Assembly (NCBI GenBank): GCA_963556145.1
Contig: OY744469.1
Location: forward strand, 4,622,767 to 4,686,766
Length of the DNA stretch: 64,000 nucleotides
Source of the DNA: Hygrocybe punicea
Lineage: Eukaryota > Basidiomycota > Agaricomycetes > Agaricales > Hygrophoraceae
Direction: 5' to 3'
Part shown: positions 26,449-38,982 of the stretch, in pieces
Layout of the letters: every line of letters begins with the position of its first letter
Numbering within the stretch: the first letter of the stretch is position 1
The notes under the pieces: model-generated
Databases searched by the model: none
What the model was told of the DNA's origin: nothing
Seen by the model: the letters and a program-made list of their open reading frames with translations, nothing else
Position numbers and translations under genes: made by a program

Positions 26449-27078
26449 AGGTACGATTAAATTTGCGGCGCCAGGACTGGTTAACACAGGACGTTGACAA
26501 TAACTAGTAAAGCTGGACAGGTACAATCCAATACGGAGCAAAATGGAAATGTGACAATCCACAGCTTTCCAGCCTGTGACGGGTCGTGACGACTCAACTG
26601 TCGCACCTCCAACCGACAATGAATACTTTTGAAGAGAAATCCAACCGCCGTTTATTTATTTCACTCGCTCAGGAACAAAAACACAACGCAGCTTAGTCTG
26701 GCGCACATTTCGAGGGTCTTCGGAATCTTGACCAGGTGATTTGGAGATCTGGTGATAGAAATTGTGCATTGAATTGTGGTGCAACTGTGTGACCGCGCGT
26801 AGAGGATTGGAGCATTGGCGATGCATTAGCCGTTAATGTCCGTTGGAGCGCAAACGTTCATCCCACTCCACCAGTTCTCATGTCCACCTTGATACCAAAC
26901 CAGACTGTCGAGGAGATATCAGACCTAAAGAGATAGAACCCACCCGACATGCATAATCGTCGTACTCATCGTTTCGAGCATCAAAGAGCAAATACACAAA
27001 CCAGGTAAATAACCACGAAAAGCGTTCGACTGAAGACCAATCCGCTCAAAACATCGGAGCTCAATAACCCATCGCACC
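26449..27078. other. intergenic between LIM-RhoGAP and the second Zn2Cys6 factor
   Basis: It contains the LIM-RhoGAP promoter and the 3' region of the Zn2Cys6 factor, both on the minus strand. No separate gene is supported. Confidence 0.4.
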
Positions 27079-30000
27079 TTAATGTAATTCATACATGCTC
27101 CAGAAGTCCGTCCTGGCACCGGCCGTTCAGTGTCCAAGCCAAAGATGACGAAAGGATATGAAAGAAGCACTCACGTTGAACCCGTGGGCGCAGTTGACCA
27201 CATTCCATTCATATCATTATTCATAGCGTGCGCCTTGGTTTCTCCGAACGGCGTCGAGAAAATAACAGACATCTGGTCATAAAATACTTCGTCCATAACG
27301 TTCAAGTTGACTGCTTCAGCGCTGGGCTCTGCATTGCCCATCATTCCCGGGAAGCCACCGTCTGATAAGGGCACGAAGAGAGAAGGGTCCCACGAACTCT
27401 CGATGGCAGTCTGGCCTGAGTGGTTCTGCTCGTATAATGGGAAACTACCAAGCTGTTGACTATTCATAGGGAGCTCGAATGGTGTGAGGATTTCTTGCGG
27501 TGGAGTCTCTCTGGTCAGTGGGGACGTCGACGCATATTTGGATGCCACCCGGCGTGAGCCCGCGATGAGACGGCGTTCGTCGAGCGATGGGGAGGATGAA
27601 CTGGACAGCGTCGTTCCCTGACTGTCCGGACTAGACGCGTTCGCGTCTCGTTCACGTTTGTTGCTAGGTGGACTCGGTTGCGGCAATGGAAGATCTCCAA
27701 CACAAGCGAGTTCATAAATAATGTCCCTGAAAAACGGAAAGTAAGTAGACAGGATTGACAGGTCAATTTATGGCGTTTACCAGCAACGGCCAGAGCATTG
27801 CCATCTGCGTCGCGAAGTGTCAAGGCGCAGCTTCGTGGTCAAGGAAATAAATACTCACCTGTCTTCACCTCTTTTGAGGTAGTTCATGCATTTGTGGACA
27901 TCTTCCATTCCCTTGTTTCCATCAACTGCAAAGCCAGCTTGTTTTCCACCCCAGATATGGAAGAGTAGCACGATTGCTGCGGTGAACACTGCCATCTGAT
28001 TGAACACGTAAGTGAGCCAGTTTTCCCAAATTGTGGCACTACTACCGCACCTGAACTTGGGGTAAATATATAAAGCCTCGACGAGATTGGCTTTCCACGA
28101 TATGGCAGCAGGAGCGCGCCGCATTGGTACATATTGCGAGGGAAGGGAAGGAGAGTGGAGAAGGGTTGCGTGACGTGGAAATAAACGGTCGATGTATTAG
28201 AATTTGGATGTAGTAGTAACTCGAATAAAGGGTCACTGATTGGTTGAAAAAAAGCGGGCTTTCTCGGTTGGGATCCCATCGAACTAAAGCAAGTCAATTA
28301 AAAGCACTGAACGACTTCTCCATGAAATAGACGCACGGTGGTCAGGGACAGAATCTAACCACTGGTTCAGCGCAGAATCCAGTTCCGCAACGATCGTTTG
28401 CTCTTGACCTAGGATTCCATACCTCTTATTCGCTTTTTGTGTGGAATACTGTCGACATATCATGAGAGATCGACGAATAACTGGATAGAAGGACAACGTA
28501 CAAGGGCGCGCAGGGCGTAACCCTGTATTTCGCTAAGCTTCAGGTAGGAAATGAAGCAAGCAATAACCGAAGGCTTGCCAGGTGGCTGCTTGAAAGCTTG
28601 TTCGGGATCTGGGTGTTCCCAGTATTCATCGTCGCACTCTATTGGGTAGTCAAGGTCGAATCTTTCAAGGATGAAGGAATCAAAGACGGCAGGCAGAGAA
28701 CGAGTCAATTCGACGCACTCCTCCTCCTGTATGGCACAGGGTCGTCCAATGGCCGAGCTGGCCGCTCTGTCAATAGTAAGAAGACCCCTATGGTTCAGAA
28801 TGGTGAACACCTATTATATTCACCGGGGCAGGACAGAATGCTAACCAGAAGGCTCGTTTCCACAACTCATCCTCGACGGTATGTTTATGACCAGGAGGTT
28901 TGCGTCGGTGAGCTCCGACTTCTTGGGCAAGGCGTATTCCAATTCCAGCCAGTGTCCAGCAAGCCTGTGGCGCCGAGGAACCATACAGGAATTGCACGCA
29001 CAGCTGAAAGCATACCAATAAGAATATTCGGCCAACGGGACGGTAAAAACTCACGCAGTAGTATTGCAACTCATACAAACACGGCGTTCTCAGCAAGGAC
29101 CTTCTTACGGCTCGAACCTGATCAAACCATTTCCAACCGCGCGATAGTACCGACGTTGTACCGTCCAAAAAGACTCGTGGGTCATCGGAGTAACGGGATG
29201 CAATGGCGCAAACCAAGAGAACCGTAGAGCCAAACAAGCCGTCGCGTAAGTGTAAACGGTCTGCAATGGCTTTCTCGAATGTCGGGAGATGAAGAAACGG
29301 TAGATTCCAGTTGATACGAGTGAAGTATAGGTCAATAAGCGCAGTCATCAAATCATCATCTGGGTAGATATATTGGGGTAGAGCTCGTTCTAAAGTTGCA
29401 CGCTCCCACTTGAAACAAAGTCGTGAGCACAGTCGATCATACTGGATGACGATAAAATGCTGACGGGATGAGAGGTCCAGAAGTCCCGCCTTTTAAAGCC
29501 AAAAGGAGGTGCCTGTTCCAATTCCTTACCAGCGTATCCTTGCTTGCAATCCAGTGCATCCTTGACCAACATAAAATGGCTCGATTTCCCGAAAAAACCC
29601 CGTTCATCCGTGTCGATCTTGACTCGACGCAAGACATCCGTTATGGCGACAAAATCTTCAGTGAACTTGTCTCCATCTCCAGAGACTGAACCGTCATTCG
29701 GGGACAACACGCCTCCCTGAAGGGCCATTGATGCCGTGCTCGTTGAGGCTGATATCTCATTAGTATTGCGTGCGTAAGTCGCATCATTTGTCGATCGACT
29801 ATCGAAGGAGAAATCGCCCAAATGTCTGTAATCCACATCCGGATAAACCTGAGGCAAGTAGTAAGACAAAGTTCGGAGAGCAAGATTTAAATTAAAACAC
29901 CTTCTGTAACAATTTCTCCATTGCATCGAGACGGTCCTCGAGAGCTGCAACATACCTGGACTTCAGGGTTAGATAGAACAAAACCGCCAAGCATAGTTGG

Positions 30001-30364
30001 ACGTACTCCTTGGAGTTTATCCGCTTCTGAAGATTTGTCTCAGCAAACATCCTTCAGTGAATATTGACCTTGCCAATACATACTTTTACAGTACTTGCAG
30101 TGTATGAACAATCACAGTTGCTTGCAACGCAATTGGAACATTGACCGCCAAATGTTTGCGGTCCATCACCTAGATTGAATGATCGATTAAATCCTGAGTG
30201 ATTTCTGCTTTATTGGGCTTACAACCAACTAGAAAATTTGTCAACGCGAGAAATAAGCAATATTGGCCGAGATTGGCCGTACTTTTCTTGCGTCGACAAA
30301 CATCGCACGCCCTCTTTGTCTTCCTTTTCTTCGAAATTTGGATTTCAGGCTCGTCGAAAGGCAT
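27079..30364 (-). CDS. Zn2Cys6 fungal transcription factor with fungal_trans domain
   Basis: ATG 30362-30364 starts MPFDEPEIQISKKRKTKRAC. Exon 1 (30283-30364), a 6-nt microexon (30223-30228) and the exon from 30169 build the zinc cluster ACDVCRRKK-IGCDG...GQCSNCVASNCDCSY. Then a 20-nt exon (30007-30026) leads into EYVAALEDRLDAMEKLLQKV, the dimerisation coil. The regulatory domain shows RRDFWTSHP, LIDLYFTRINWNLPFLHLPT, AIADRLHLRDGLFGSTVLLV and WTLAGIGIRLAQEVGAHRRK. The C-terminus is Ser/Pro-rich (exon 27171-27686). The final exon and stop are uncertain: a GTGAGT donor after 27179 and a stop at 27079 fit, but reading to a nearer stop is possible. A nuclear regulator of unknown target. Confidence 0.85.
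30223..30228 (-). other. 6-nt microexon inside a zinc cluster
   Basis: TTGGTT lies between TTCTAG and GTAAGC. Joined to a leading A and a trailing GT it encodes Ile-Gly-Cys, supplying the third cysteine of the Zn2Cys6 motif. Introns of 54 and 53 nt flank it. Confidence 0.82.
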
Positions 30365-30444
30365 TGGTGTGAGACAAGAAAAAGGCTCGCACCGCCTTAT
30401 AAGTGTGCCAACACCAGTGCCCAAGGCAGTACTAATATACAATC

Positions 30445-30457
30445 CACGTGCCACGTG
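30445..30457. promoter_or_regulatory. tandem CACGTG boxes in a divergent promoter
   Basis: CACGTG occurs at 30445-30450 and 30452-30457, 7 bp apart, as a duplicated CCACGTG. It lies in the 258 bp between the divergent Zn2Cys6 factor and the small membrane protein. CACGTG is the usual site for bHLH proteins. Which gene it controls is unknown. Confidence 0.55.
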
Positions 30458-30622
30458 GTACCGTGTATTCCTGCCCGGCAACGTCAGTTCGGCGCAGTGG
30501 TCACCGCGTCACCCGGCCGCAGACACAACACTGGCCTTCATATGGCTCGCCGACTGCATTCATCACCTCGGCCGTTCAGCACGCCATAAAAGCGTTCGAA
30601 GCGTCGATGCCCAACACCAAAC

Positions 30623-31158
30623 ATGCCCAGTTACCCAGACTTTCACCGTTATTATCATCACCGCCGCCCTTCTCGCTTCCTGTGGTTCGCCGTGGGCGCA
30701 GCTACGGCAGCCCTGTTGGTAAAACACCACCAGATGCGTTCTGATGAACAGCGTTTTGGTCTTTGCCGCCGTGCATCGATCCAAGCCCTTCACGCACCTC
30801 TCCAAAGTCACGACACTAATGCCACAACTTCTCAAAGTTGGAGCTTCGGAGAGCCGCAGCAGGCACAGCAATGGGAGGAAGACAAGGCCCGTTTGATGGC
30901 CTTGAGCCGACAAGCTGGTGACGCTGTGAGTATGTTGCCATTTCAGAATGAGTTCGTGGCTCATGCGCTTTAATTCATCAAAGATGAGCGAATTGTCAGA
31001 AGGTACTCTTGATTCTGTTCTGGATACTTTGATGTCACTCAAAGCCGTACGTATTGTTTCTCCTCCGGTGACCGGTCCATCATATTTACCTCCACTCGTA
31101 GAAATTTACTGAACGTCGTGCTCGACACGAGCAACATCCCGATGGGAGACGTGGGTGA
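30623..31158 (+). CDS. small single-pass membrane protein, conserved hypothetical
   Basis: Three exons (30623-30925, 30984-31046, 31102-31158) encode 140 residues. The N-terminus is rich in Tyr, His and Arg (MPSYPDFHRYYHHRRPSR), followed by one hydrophobic segment FLWFAVGAATAALLV (about residues 19-33), a polar Gln/Ser-rich linker and a charged C-terminal helix (DKARLMALSRQAGDA, SELSEGTLDSVLDTLMSLKA, KFTERRARHEQH). It looks like a basidiomycete-conserved protein of unknown function, perhaps anchored in an organelle membrane. Introns have GTGAGT and GTACGT donors. Confidence 0.72.
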
Positions 31159-31329
31159 TAAATATCCTCCACCTCGTTCCGTCTGATTCAGCAACCTTTG
31201 GGGACTTCTCTGAACAATTTGAATCAAATAATTCAATCAAATTTGGTACTTTTTTAACATTTCAGAAACTGCCAAACTCCCCAGCGTGAACTTACATTTA
31301 TAAACCTGTTTGCATAATTAATCCTACAC

Positions 31330-33253
31330 TCAAACTGCCCCATCTGCCGTTAAGATAGGAGGTGGTGATAAAACCACTTCCTCAGGCTGCCCACCCCGTA
31401 CCCTCTGAACATAAGCGGGAGCTTTCGGGTCAAGTATCCCTTGCTCTTCCGCTATATAATATCCCAAATGTGAGCAAATTGTCAAGGCCGGGAACAGCTA
31501 CCGTGGAGGTGGTGGGAATGAAAGAAAAACGTACGGGTGGCGTGCCAAAAGTAAATAATAAGTCCCAGGATGACGATTGCATACGCAGGGAAGTACAGCC
31601 AATATGGTGAAAAGTGCTATATCAAGCATGTCAGTAGACCTATATACTTTGTTACATTTTACTGGACACGCACATAGAGGAACAATCCTATGGAAAAAAA
31701 AAGACTAGATTAGATGGATCGTTTACGCTGATGAAGTGGAAACGCACCGAATAAGAGTCCGTAGAAATCACTGGACAACAAGCTAAGGTTGAAGTATACA
31801 GAAGAGGCTAACCGGTATAACAGCGGAGCGACCGTGTACAAGATGACCATAGCTAACTAACTCCGTTAGGGTGATAGGATGTATCATGAACTAGAATCAA
31901 ACGAACAGCTGGTATACGCAACCAGTATACCAACTAGAATCAAACGTGATGTCGTAAACATAACATGCGAGCCGCGATCGGAGTGACCACACTCACTGTT
32001 GAAGCCGCTCCATGTTGCAGTCTTCATGCCCTTATGCTCCAGCGCGGCGGCTTGGACTCCACTGATCAGCGTCCCCCACATTCCCAATTGGCCTACCACC
32101 TATCCGGCGGGTCAACAAAGTTCATCGCCTATGTGGAGTAAACATGCACACTTCGTAAAGCGGAGAATGCCTCACAAAGAACTCCTCGGAGGCATTTGCT
32201 GAGAAACACGACTTAACATGGCTCCGAACAGGTCTAGGAACACAAACTCACAGATTCCATAAAGGGTTGCCCCAATAATCATAAACGCATCTCCTTTGCC
32301 CTTATTCAACGCCGTGTAGTTCTTGTCTGTTATCACGTCCGACCCCACGAGCATGGCCAGACCAGCGATACAAACCAAGAAGCCCTGGTGAGAAAGCTCA
32401 CGAGTTGAATCAACAGTGTAACAAAATCAAATAAACCAACCAATACTTGAGTCCAATGATACCTTGTCTTCAAATATAACCAGCACAGAAAAGCGCACAC
32501 AGGAATTGCCCATCTGATACAGCAGTCAGAGTAACACCTTCATTTGCCTCGGGGGTGTTCTGGAGCTTACGCATCGAGAAGCATACATGACAATAAATCC
32601 GTGTATTGGTAAGCCTGTACAGCAGACGATGAGTTAGGCTTGACTAGGAGGAAACCGATTAACCTTGACGACGAGGAAATTTCCTTCGACATCACATATT
32701 GCCAGAAGAAAGTCTAGAGAAAGAAATCAGGCTGAAAAGCTGCCAAACGATACTGAGTGATACATTTCCAGCCGTCTCGTAGGACCATCTTGTTCCATCC
32801 CTTAAGTCCATCTGCGTCGCCGCGATTTTGCATGAGCGTACCACAAGACTGAAACACGGCTACTGACACTGGTACATCGTATATGGTGTATAGATTACGA
32901 AGATCGCAAGGTACCTTGACGCAGTGATTATTGTCAGGCTGCATTCCAGACAAAAATTGTACTAACAAGAAGAACGACTGTGTAGTCGGCAAAGCCCAGT
33001 TCTTCTGGACCAATTCTGTAGTAGTTACATTCGTGCAGGTGATGCACAACGAGACGACCTGCCCGGCTAAGAGAGAGAGCACGAAACGGCGGGTCCAGAG
33101 ACTGATGAACCTTGCTTTGAAACTACGAACAAATGCCCCGAGAGAGCTGTAGTCGATCGGAGGGCGTTTCGATAAGGGCAGCGTAGCTTTGGTCACCAAC
33201 GACAGCTCGCTGATAACCTCTTGCTTGGTTTCCTCCTTGATGGTAAAAGACAT
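31330..33253 (-). CDS. SLC35F1/F2-like solute carrier (DUF914 family)
   Basis: ATG 33251-33253 begins MSFTIKEETKQEVISELSLV. A basic cytosolic segment is followed by hydrophobic helices: FVLSLLAGQVVSLCITCTNV, LPTTQSFFLLVQFL-like sequence, VCIAGLAMLVGSDVI, GDAFMIIGATLYGICEFVFL and LYFPAYAIVILGLIIYFWHA, about ten in total over many small exons. EFVFLD and the GATLYG loop are typical of SLC35F drug/metabolite transporters. The last exon encodes a Pro-rich tail ending PPPILTADGAV at 31330. The substrate is unknown. Internal exon edges were not all resolved. Confidence 0.78.
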
Positions 33254-33861
33254 GGGGATTCCAGTCAAACAGCTAGACACTTTACAGTAATAAAGACCCT
33301 TCTGACTCCGAACCACTTGGAGTGGCGTTCACAGTAATCAGAAGGCGATCCGGAAAGGCATTTGGAGCAAACCTCACGTGTTATGTCGAGCCCTGCGATA
33401 TCAATCGATTGATTGATGCATATGCAGCTCGCTCGAGGCACAATACTCAGTGGCCCTTGAGAAGCCGGAAGAAAGTTTAACTCGGCAAAAGGTCCGAGGC
33501 TGATCAGGCGTTAAAGGGACCGACAGACCCCATACACGGATGCTGGAAGCTCATTGGTAGAGAATGACGGCGACAGCTTGGGCCTGTGGGTCGCTGTCAT
33601 GCTGAGGCAACTTCCGAGCGGGGACTTCACGTCAGCGGAGGCGCCCGTTGGCCCAGCATTGGAGAGATCTTCAGCTGAAATGAGTCGTATGCCCAGGGAA
33701 ACAGGGTAGAATGGGCGGTCGAAGCCGCCGAGGTGAGGGCGGGATCCCTAGCCCTGCCAGAAGTTCGTGATCAGGGTGGACGTGACAACGCGCTTACCGT
33801 GACTGAGGGGACCGTCACTGACCGTCGCGGCGTCGACGCCAACCACCTTACAAAATCAAAA
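33254..33861. other. divergent promoter region, SLC35-like and MYND genes
   Basis: A 608-bp region between divergent start codons. A plus frame at 33733-33861 is in frame with the MYND protein but lacks support as coding. I see no separate gene. Confidence 0.4.
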
Positions 33862-36021
33862 ATGTCCACGTTTGCGCCAAGGGTTCAGCTGCCAGTGGGC
33901 GTAGAACTACCTCTTGACTTTCAACTTCCATCCATACAATCGGTGACAGAGGACATTGCATTGCGTGAGTTTGAAATTTTTACCACCACCCTTAGCAGTT
34001 TCAAACATAGTTATTTAGTCCAACATTTGAAATCTAATGGACCACCTACCAATATTGATGCTATCTTTACAAGCGTATCGGGTGCAAGCCAGCCCATCCG
34101 ACTGACTGAACCACTTTTCTACTACACTCAGCTACAAAATCTCTTCAAGTGGACTTTCTTTGTTCGCGTCCAAGATAGTGCGTCTCCATTTTAATCTAGT
34201 ACTGTTTGGAATTGATACTAGTACACTGTTACTAGTCACTGGAGACCTTCTTGAAGACTGCATCTTCACCCTGAAGATGCTTATTCGTGTTTTGCAAGAG
34301 ACATCGGAATCCGTCCTTCGCAATGTAGGCCACTATTGTCCGGACCAAGAACCTGATTTTGCCCGATATTTCATGGTCAAGACGTCATACTACTTCATGC
34401 ATTCAGTTTATCTAAATTGTGGACATAGCTTGCCACGGCTCGTTTCAAGCTGGCTTATTGTCTTTTGTAGATGCTCTTGGATTGAATTAAACTGATTTCT
34501 GATAGAGGTTGATATCTGACAGAAACCCTATAATTGATCGCCCAGCCGAGGCTCTTCCCTATATCAAAGCAGCTGTCGATGAAGCCACCCGACGTATTGT
34601 TGAAGTCGGAAAAGTGCCTTGGATGGAAAACCCGTGCGTCCCTGACCCCGGATTTCAACCCGAAGCTTCATGATAATCTGTCTAGGTCTCTTTTTCTAAC
34701 GTATGGAGATGCTCTTACTCTAGCTGGCTCACACAATGAGGAAGCAAAAGTGGTGCTGGAGCGGGCACTCGAAGGCTTTGAGGATGGCGCTCCTGAATCC
34801 TCTTCCATGTCTTCTTTATTTCGGGCCCACATTCACTTGGCCCGAGTGCTCCGTCAAATTGGAGATGACCCAAAATCCCTGAAATTGTATGATCCCATTT
34901 CCCTTTTTGTTGCGAAACCACTAACATTTGTAGTCATGAGGAATGGGTCATCAGGTTTCTTCGCAAGAACCCCCATTTGGCCCCCCAAGCAGAGCTTGAG
35001 CATCTACTGGTACAACATGGCCATCCTGAGTGCCCCATACTTGCTGCCCTTGGTGGGCAAAAGTGGATTACTGAGCGCAAGGAGACATTCCGAACAGCCG
35101 AACGTCGTTCGAAGCAGTGTCGCCATTGTGGGGGTCGTGAGCCATTCAAGAAACTTTTCATTTGTTCAGGATGCAAGTACATGTGGTATTGGTGAGGGAA
35201 ATCTTGTTCTGTAATCAACGACTCTCATGTTCCCTTATCAGTTCAAAAGAATGCCAGAAAGTGAACTGGCAGGTACACAAGTAAGCGTACATAATTATCA
35301 CCGACCAAAAACCACCTCACAGTAGACCTTTCTCCACAGAGTTCCTTGTCGGCAAGTGGACAATTTGTACTATCAATAGTTTGTTTTTACTGATTATTTT
35401 GTGCAGGGAGATGGCTGAAGGTCTCAAGAGAGTTGAGGCTCTGAAAAAAGTCGACGCGGAAGCTGGACAGCGCTCTGCTGACTGGATGAAATGGCGAACG
35501 GGTTCTCTTGTTGCTCCTGCCCATGCTCTTGGTCTCCATCGTGACCCCTCCCGAGGGCGAACGCACATCTTGTTTTGTACCGTCAAGTACACCCCTCACG
35601 CCGCGAAGGATCTGAAGTACAAATTCCAATTCGACTCCTGTAGTGTCTTTCGAATCTCGGATGTCCTCCCCGAGATTGAAAGTGCATTGGGTCTCAATAA
35701 GGGGGAGGCGCATGAGTATGTCCAACTGCTGCTGGAAGAGATGGATGCTTCGAATCCCGGCATCGAGAAAGCACCCATGTTACTTTTGATGATGGGTAAC
35801 AATGTCGACGCATTCTTAAGTAATGGTACGTCACCTGCTGTATAATTCAGGCTCGGCCACGCCGCTTTGTTTTGGTTGTAGCGGCCGTTGGGTTGGATAC
35901 CCTCCGCAGGATACCTTACAATCCCCGATGGCGTGAGACGATGAACAAGGGCCGTCCACCAACTAGATTGCAAATGGCGAGAAAGGCGATCAAAGATGCG
36001 GAACATATCTTCTATAGTTAA
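33862..36021 (+). CDS. MYND-type zinc finger protein
   Basis: ATG 33862 starts MSTFAPRVQLPVGVELPLDF. The middle is helical with TPR-like content (TYGDALTLAGSHNEEAKVVL). The MYND finger straddles a splice: CRHCGGREPFKKLFICSGCK, then YMWYCSKECQKVNWQVHK, preserving the Cys and His ligands. Downstream exons form a typical agaricomycete C-terminal region: ADWMKWRTGSLVAPAHALGL, LLLLMMGNN-like sequence and, after a splice at about 35,827/35,881, AVGLDTLRRIPYNPRWRETM, ending at TAA 36019-36021. MYND fingers bind proline-containing protein partners. The specific role is unknown. Confidence 0.82.
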
Positions 36022-36086
36022 AGTAGTTGCCTGCATCGTTATGATTTTGTAACAATTGTAACAGTCGCTGTGGTTGACGGCAATCC

Positions 36087-36518
36087 ATGTCAACTCAAGA
36101 ACCTAAATCGCCTGGCAAACATGTTCCATCACCGCAGGACAATGTTACCCCATTGAACTATAGGGAACAGTTTCAAGTTTGCATCATTCTTTTAAATCTG
36201 TCACTGGAAGCTACTAATTTCGTACTCTCGAAGGGTCGTCATGTAACTTCTCAATTTATCGAGTTCGTACTCCCATCGTCTACACCGTGATGATCATAAA
36301 ATAGGTCATTAGCCCTTGTGCTGCAGCCGCAAAAGCCTCCATGGATTGTCTCGATAGAAATAACTACAATCGCGACAGTTGTCTTGACTATTTTCAAGCC
36401 TACAAGGATTGTAAGAAAACATGGGTTCGTCATTCCACACTCACGCCCAACATCCCCTAATCAACCCTGACAGATGGATCAAAGGAAAGCAGATCGTCGG
36501 GCTGGCCGTTCAACATAA
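36087..36518 (+). CDS. COX23: twin CX9C protein, COX23-like
   Basis: Four exons (36087-36176, 36234-36262, 36313-36424, 36474-36518) join to 91 residues. NYREQFQGRHVTSQFID leads into CAAAAKASMDC and CLDYFQAYKDC, a clear CX9C pair, and ends KADRRAGRST. The linker LDRNNYNRDS matches Cox23, an intermembrane-space protein imported by Mia40 and needed for cytochrome c oxidase assembly. Two of the three donors are GTTCGT. The gene fits between the MYND gene (ends 36021) and the convergent amidase (ends 36573) and is easy to miss because no single frame shows it. Confidence 0.88.
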
Positions 36519-36572
36519 GCGTTCATTGTGCATGATGCAGTACTACATAACAGCTGCTGCGTCTTAAAATTA

Positions 36573-38982
36573 CTACTCTTTGTCGCTACGCCAGGTCATT
36601 GGACCGAATCCCCTGGGTCCAAGGGCGCGATCGACGACATGCATCATGGAAAGCACTTTCTCGTCTTCCCACTTCTTCCCGATAATTTGAACACCAACCG
36701 GAATTCCTTTCATTTCTTCCGGGTTGTATACAGGGGTCTTACCCTTGTACAACTCCGCCTCAAGGAGTAAGGATCCATGGCCAGTGCCAGTGCCAGTGAC
36801 CCACTCGTCTGTCAGTTGATCCTTCTCAGGATCCACTCGTGAGACAGGAATACATCCGACGGGGCTGTCAATAATGTTGTAGAGGCTTGTTGCACAGGCT
36901 AATGGTGACAATGTCGTGCAACCCCTATTAAATTCAGGAGTTCACAAGCGCCTAGCACTCGATTCCTGGCCTGGACACTTACCCGTGAGGTAGCACTGGC
37001 ATTGCCTGAACAGGTGCGATGATGCCGTCGAACCTGTTTTTCGCCCAAACCTGCGACCATCCGTCAGCGATTCTATCTATCGCTCAAACTTTCAGCATAA
37101 GCTCACTTCCATGTACCACTCCTGTATGAGTTCATTTCGCTGAACGGTGTACTGCATGATTTCGCTGAACGATTTGACCCTTGATTCGCGCATGGACTTC
37201 GCAAACATGTTGTCGTGGAAGAACGTTTCTGCAGCCCATGCTGCAAGGGCCCGAATGACCCCTGTGAAACAGATTCATTTCGAAGCAAGGGATAAAAACT
37301 TTATAAACTGACATGGAAGTCTGGGCCCGAGGGTAACAAGGAACAGACTCTTATCCTGAGGTGGTAGACATTGAGACTCTGGTGACTGGTGAACATATAG
37401 ACGCTACAAACTTTGGGATCGGGACCTAAGTGAGAGAGAATCTGCTTGTATCCATCGGCTGCAATGAAAGCAACAAACAAGTAGAAGGCCCGAACGGCTG
37501 AGAGAGATGTCGTCAGTGAACTTGGCCTGAATTTTGTGGAAACTCACCAAAGGTCATTTCGAACTCGACACATTCGTGACCCTCCTTTCGCAGAGCTTCC
37601 ACAGTCTCAAGCACTGCGCGCTTACACGCAGGGGAAGCTTTGACAACACCGTCTGCAAAGGGACGATGTCACTTAGTTTATCATTGGATGCTAATTATTG
37701 CATTACCGGAAGTATAATAACCAAATTTTAGCTTTCCAGGCAACGTAACATCACGATAAGGTAGAGGCGCGGGTTCCTGGTTGGCGTCTTGCACTCCGAA
37801 CACAGTTCTGCAGACAATTTCTAGGTCACCGACAGAGCTAGTAAACAGTTTTCAGTATAAAAGACGCAAGCGTCACCAGAAAGAGTGTTACCGACTCATC
37901 GGTCCTATCGCCGATCTAATTGATTCAAAACCAGGAGTTGGACCTATGGAAAGTTGGGAAAGTTATCGCCATAATACTGGAAGCGGATGGACATACTTTT
38001 GGCACCACGGGTGCTGATCCTCCCAGCACTTGGTTTCAAAGAGTATATGCCACAGTAAGAAGCAGGGATGCGGAGACTTCCGCCTATATCAGACCCAAGC
38101 CCGATGACAGAACCATCCATTGCCAATATCGCCGCTTCCCCACCACTGCTACCCCCACAGGTATATTTGCGGTTCCAAGGGTTGGTCGTACAGCCCCACA
38201 GTGGGTTATTACACTCGAACGAGAGCATCGTCTTTTTGGCAAGTGAGAATTAACCTGCAGAATGCGCTGATGTTCGATACATACCTGGGGTACGTTGGTT
38301 TTCACAATTGGAATGGCGCCAGCAGCACGAAACTGTGTAACAAGCTGCAAGAACAACGGTGATTTAACATGAAAGGTTGTAGAAGATTACACCAGGTACA
38401 CACGTCTGAATCCCGTGAGCTGGGTTTGTTTGCCCACTGGGTGAAGCCTATACTTGCGTCAACGCCTTCAATTTCGACTGCGTTTGGGAGAGTTAGCGGT
38501 AAAATGACATGATCCTCATCGTCATACACACATAAGTCTTTGAAACTGACAGGTACGCCATGGAGGGGACCTCGTATCTGCCCTGTAGATGCAAATTCTT
38601 TGTCAAGTTCGGTTGCTTGGGTTCGAGCTTGCTCAAACAAAACTGTTTCCAAGAGTCACCAATTGCAAAACGCGCACGACCAAGGAACGAGCTGACCCTC
38701 AGTAACGCAGTTGGTCAAATTCGAACTGAACGCTGCTCGGGCGATGTACGCCTCGAGAACTTCTGCCGCCGTCCATTCACCCTTCTTGATACGCGCGACG
38801 ATCTCGGAAGCTGCTGCGCATTAGTCTCCAAACCGGTGTTCGTTTCCGTTCTCCTCACCAGTAACCTTCAAATAGGCGTCATGTGCACTTTCGAGATACG
38901 AGGGAGCAAGCGACAGAGCTTTTTCGCGATTTTCAAGCTTGGATTTGATGAGACTCTGAGTATTCGACGAGCGGAACCACAT
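36573..38982 (-). CDS. amidase-signature hydrolase (acetamidase/FAAH-like)
   Basis: ATG 38980-38982 starts MWFRSSNTQSLIKSKLENRE. Many short exons follow. The amidase signature is intact: GVPVSFKDLC with the catalytic Lys, CGGSSGGEAAI with the cis-Ser, and LGSDIGGSLRIPASYCG with the nucleophile Ser, then GIYSLKPSAGR. The C-terminal exon shows PEEMKGIPVGVQIIGKKWED, common to fungal amidases, ending at 36573. It hydrolyses amide bonds; the substrate (acetamide, fatty-acid amides or other) cannot be told. A TGTGTG repeat occurs near the C-terminus. The first exons are approximate. Confidence 0.87.
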
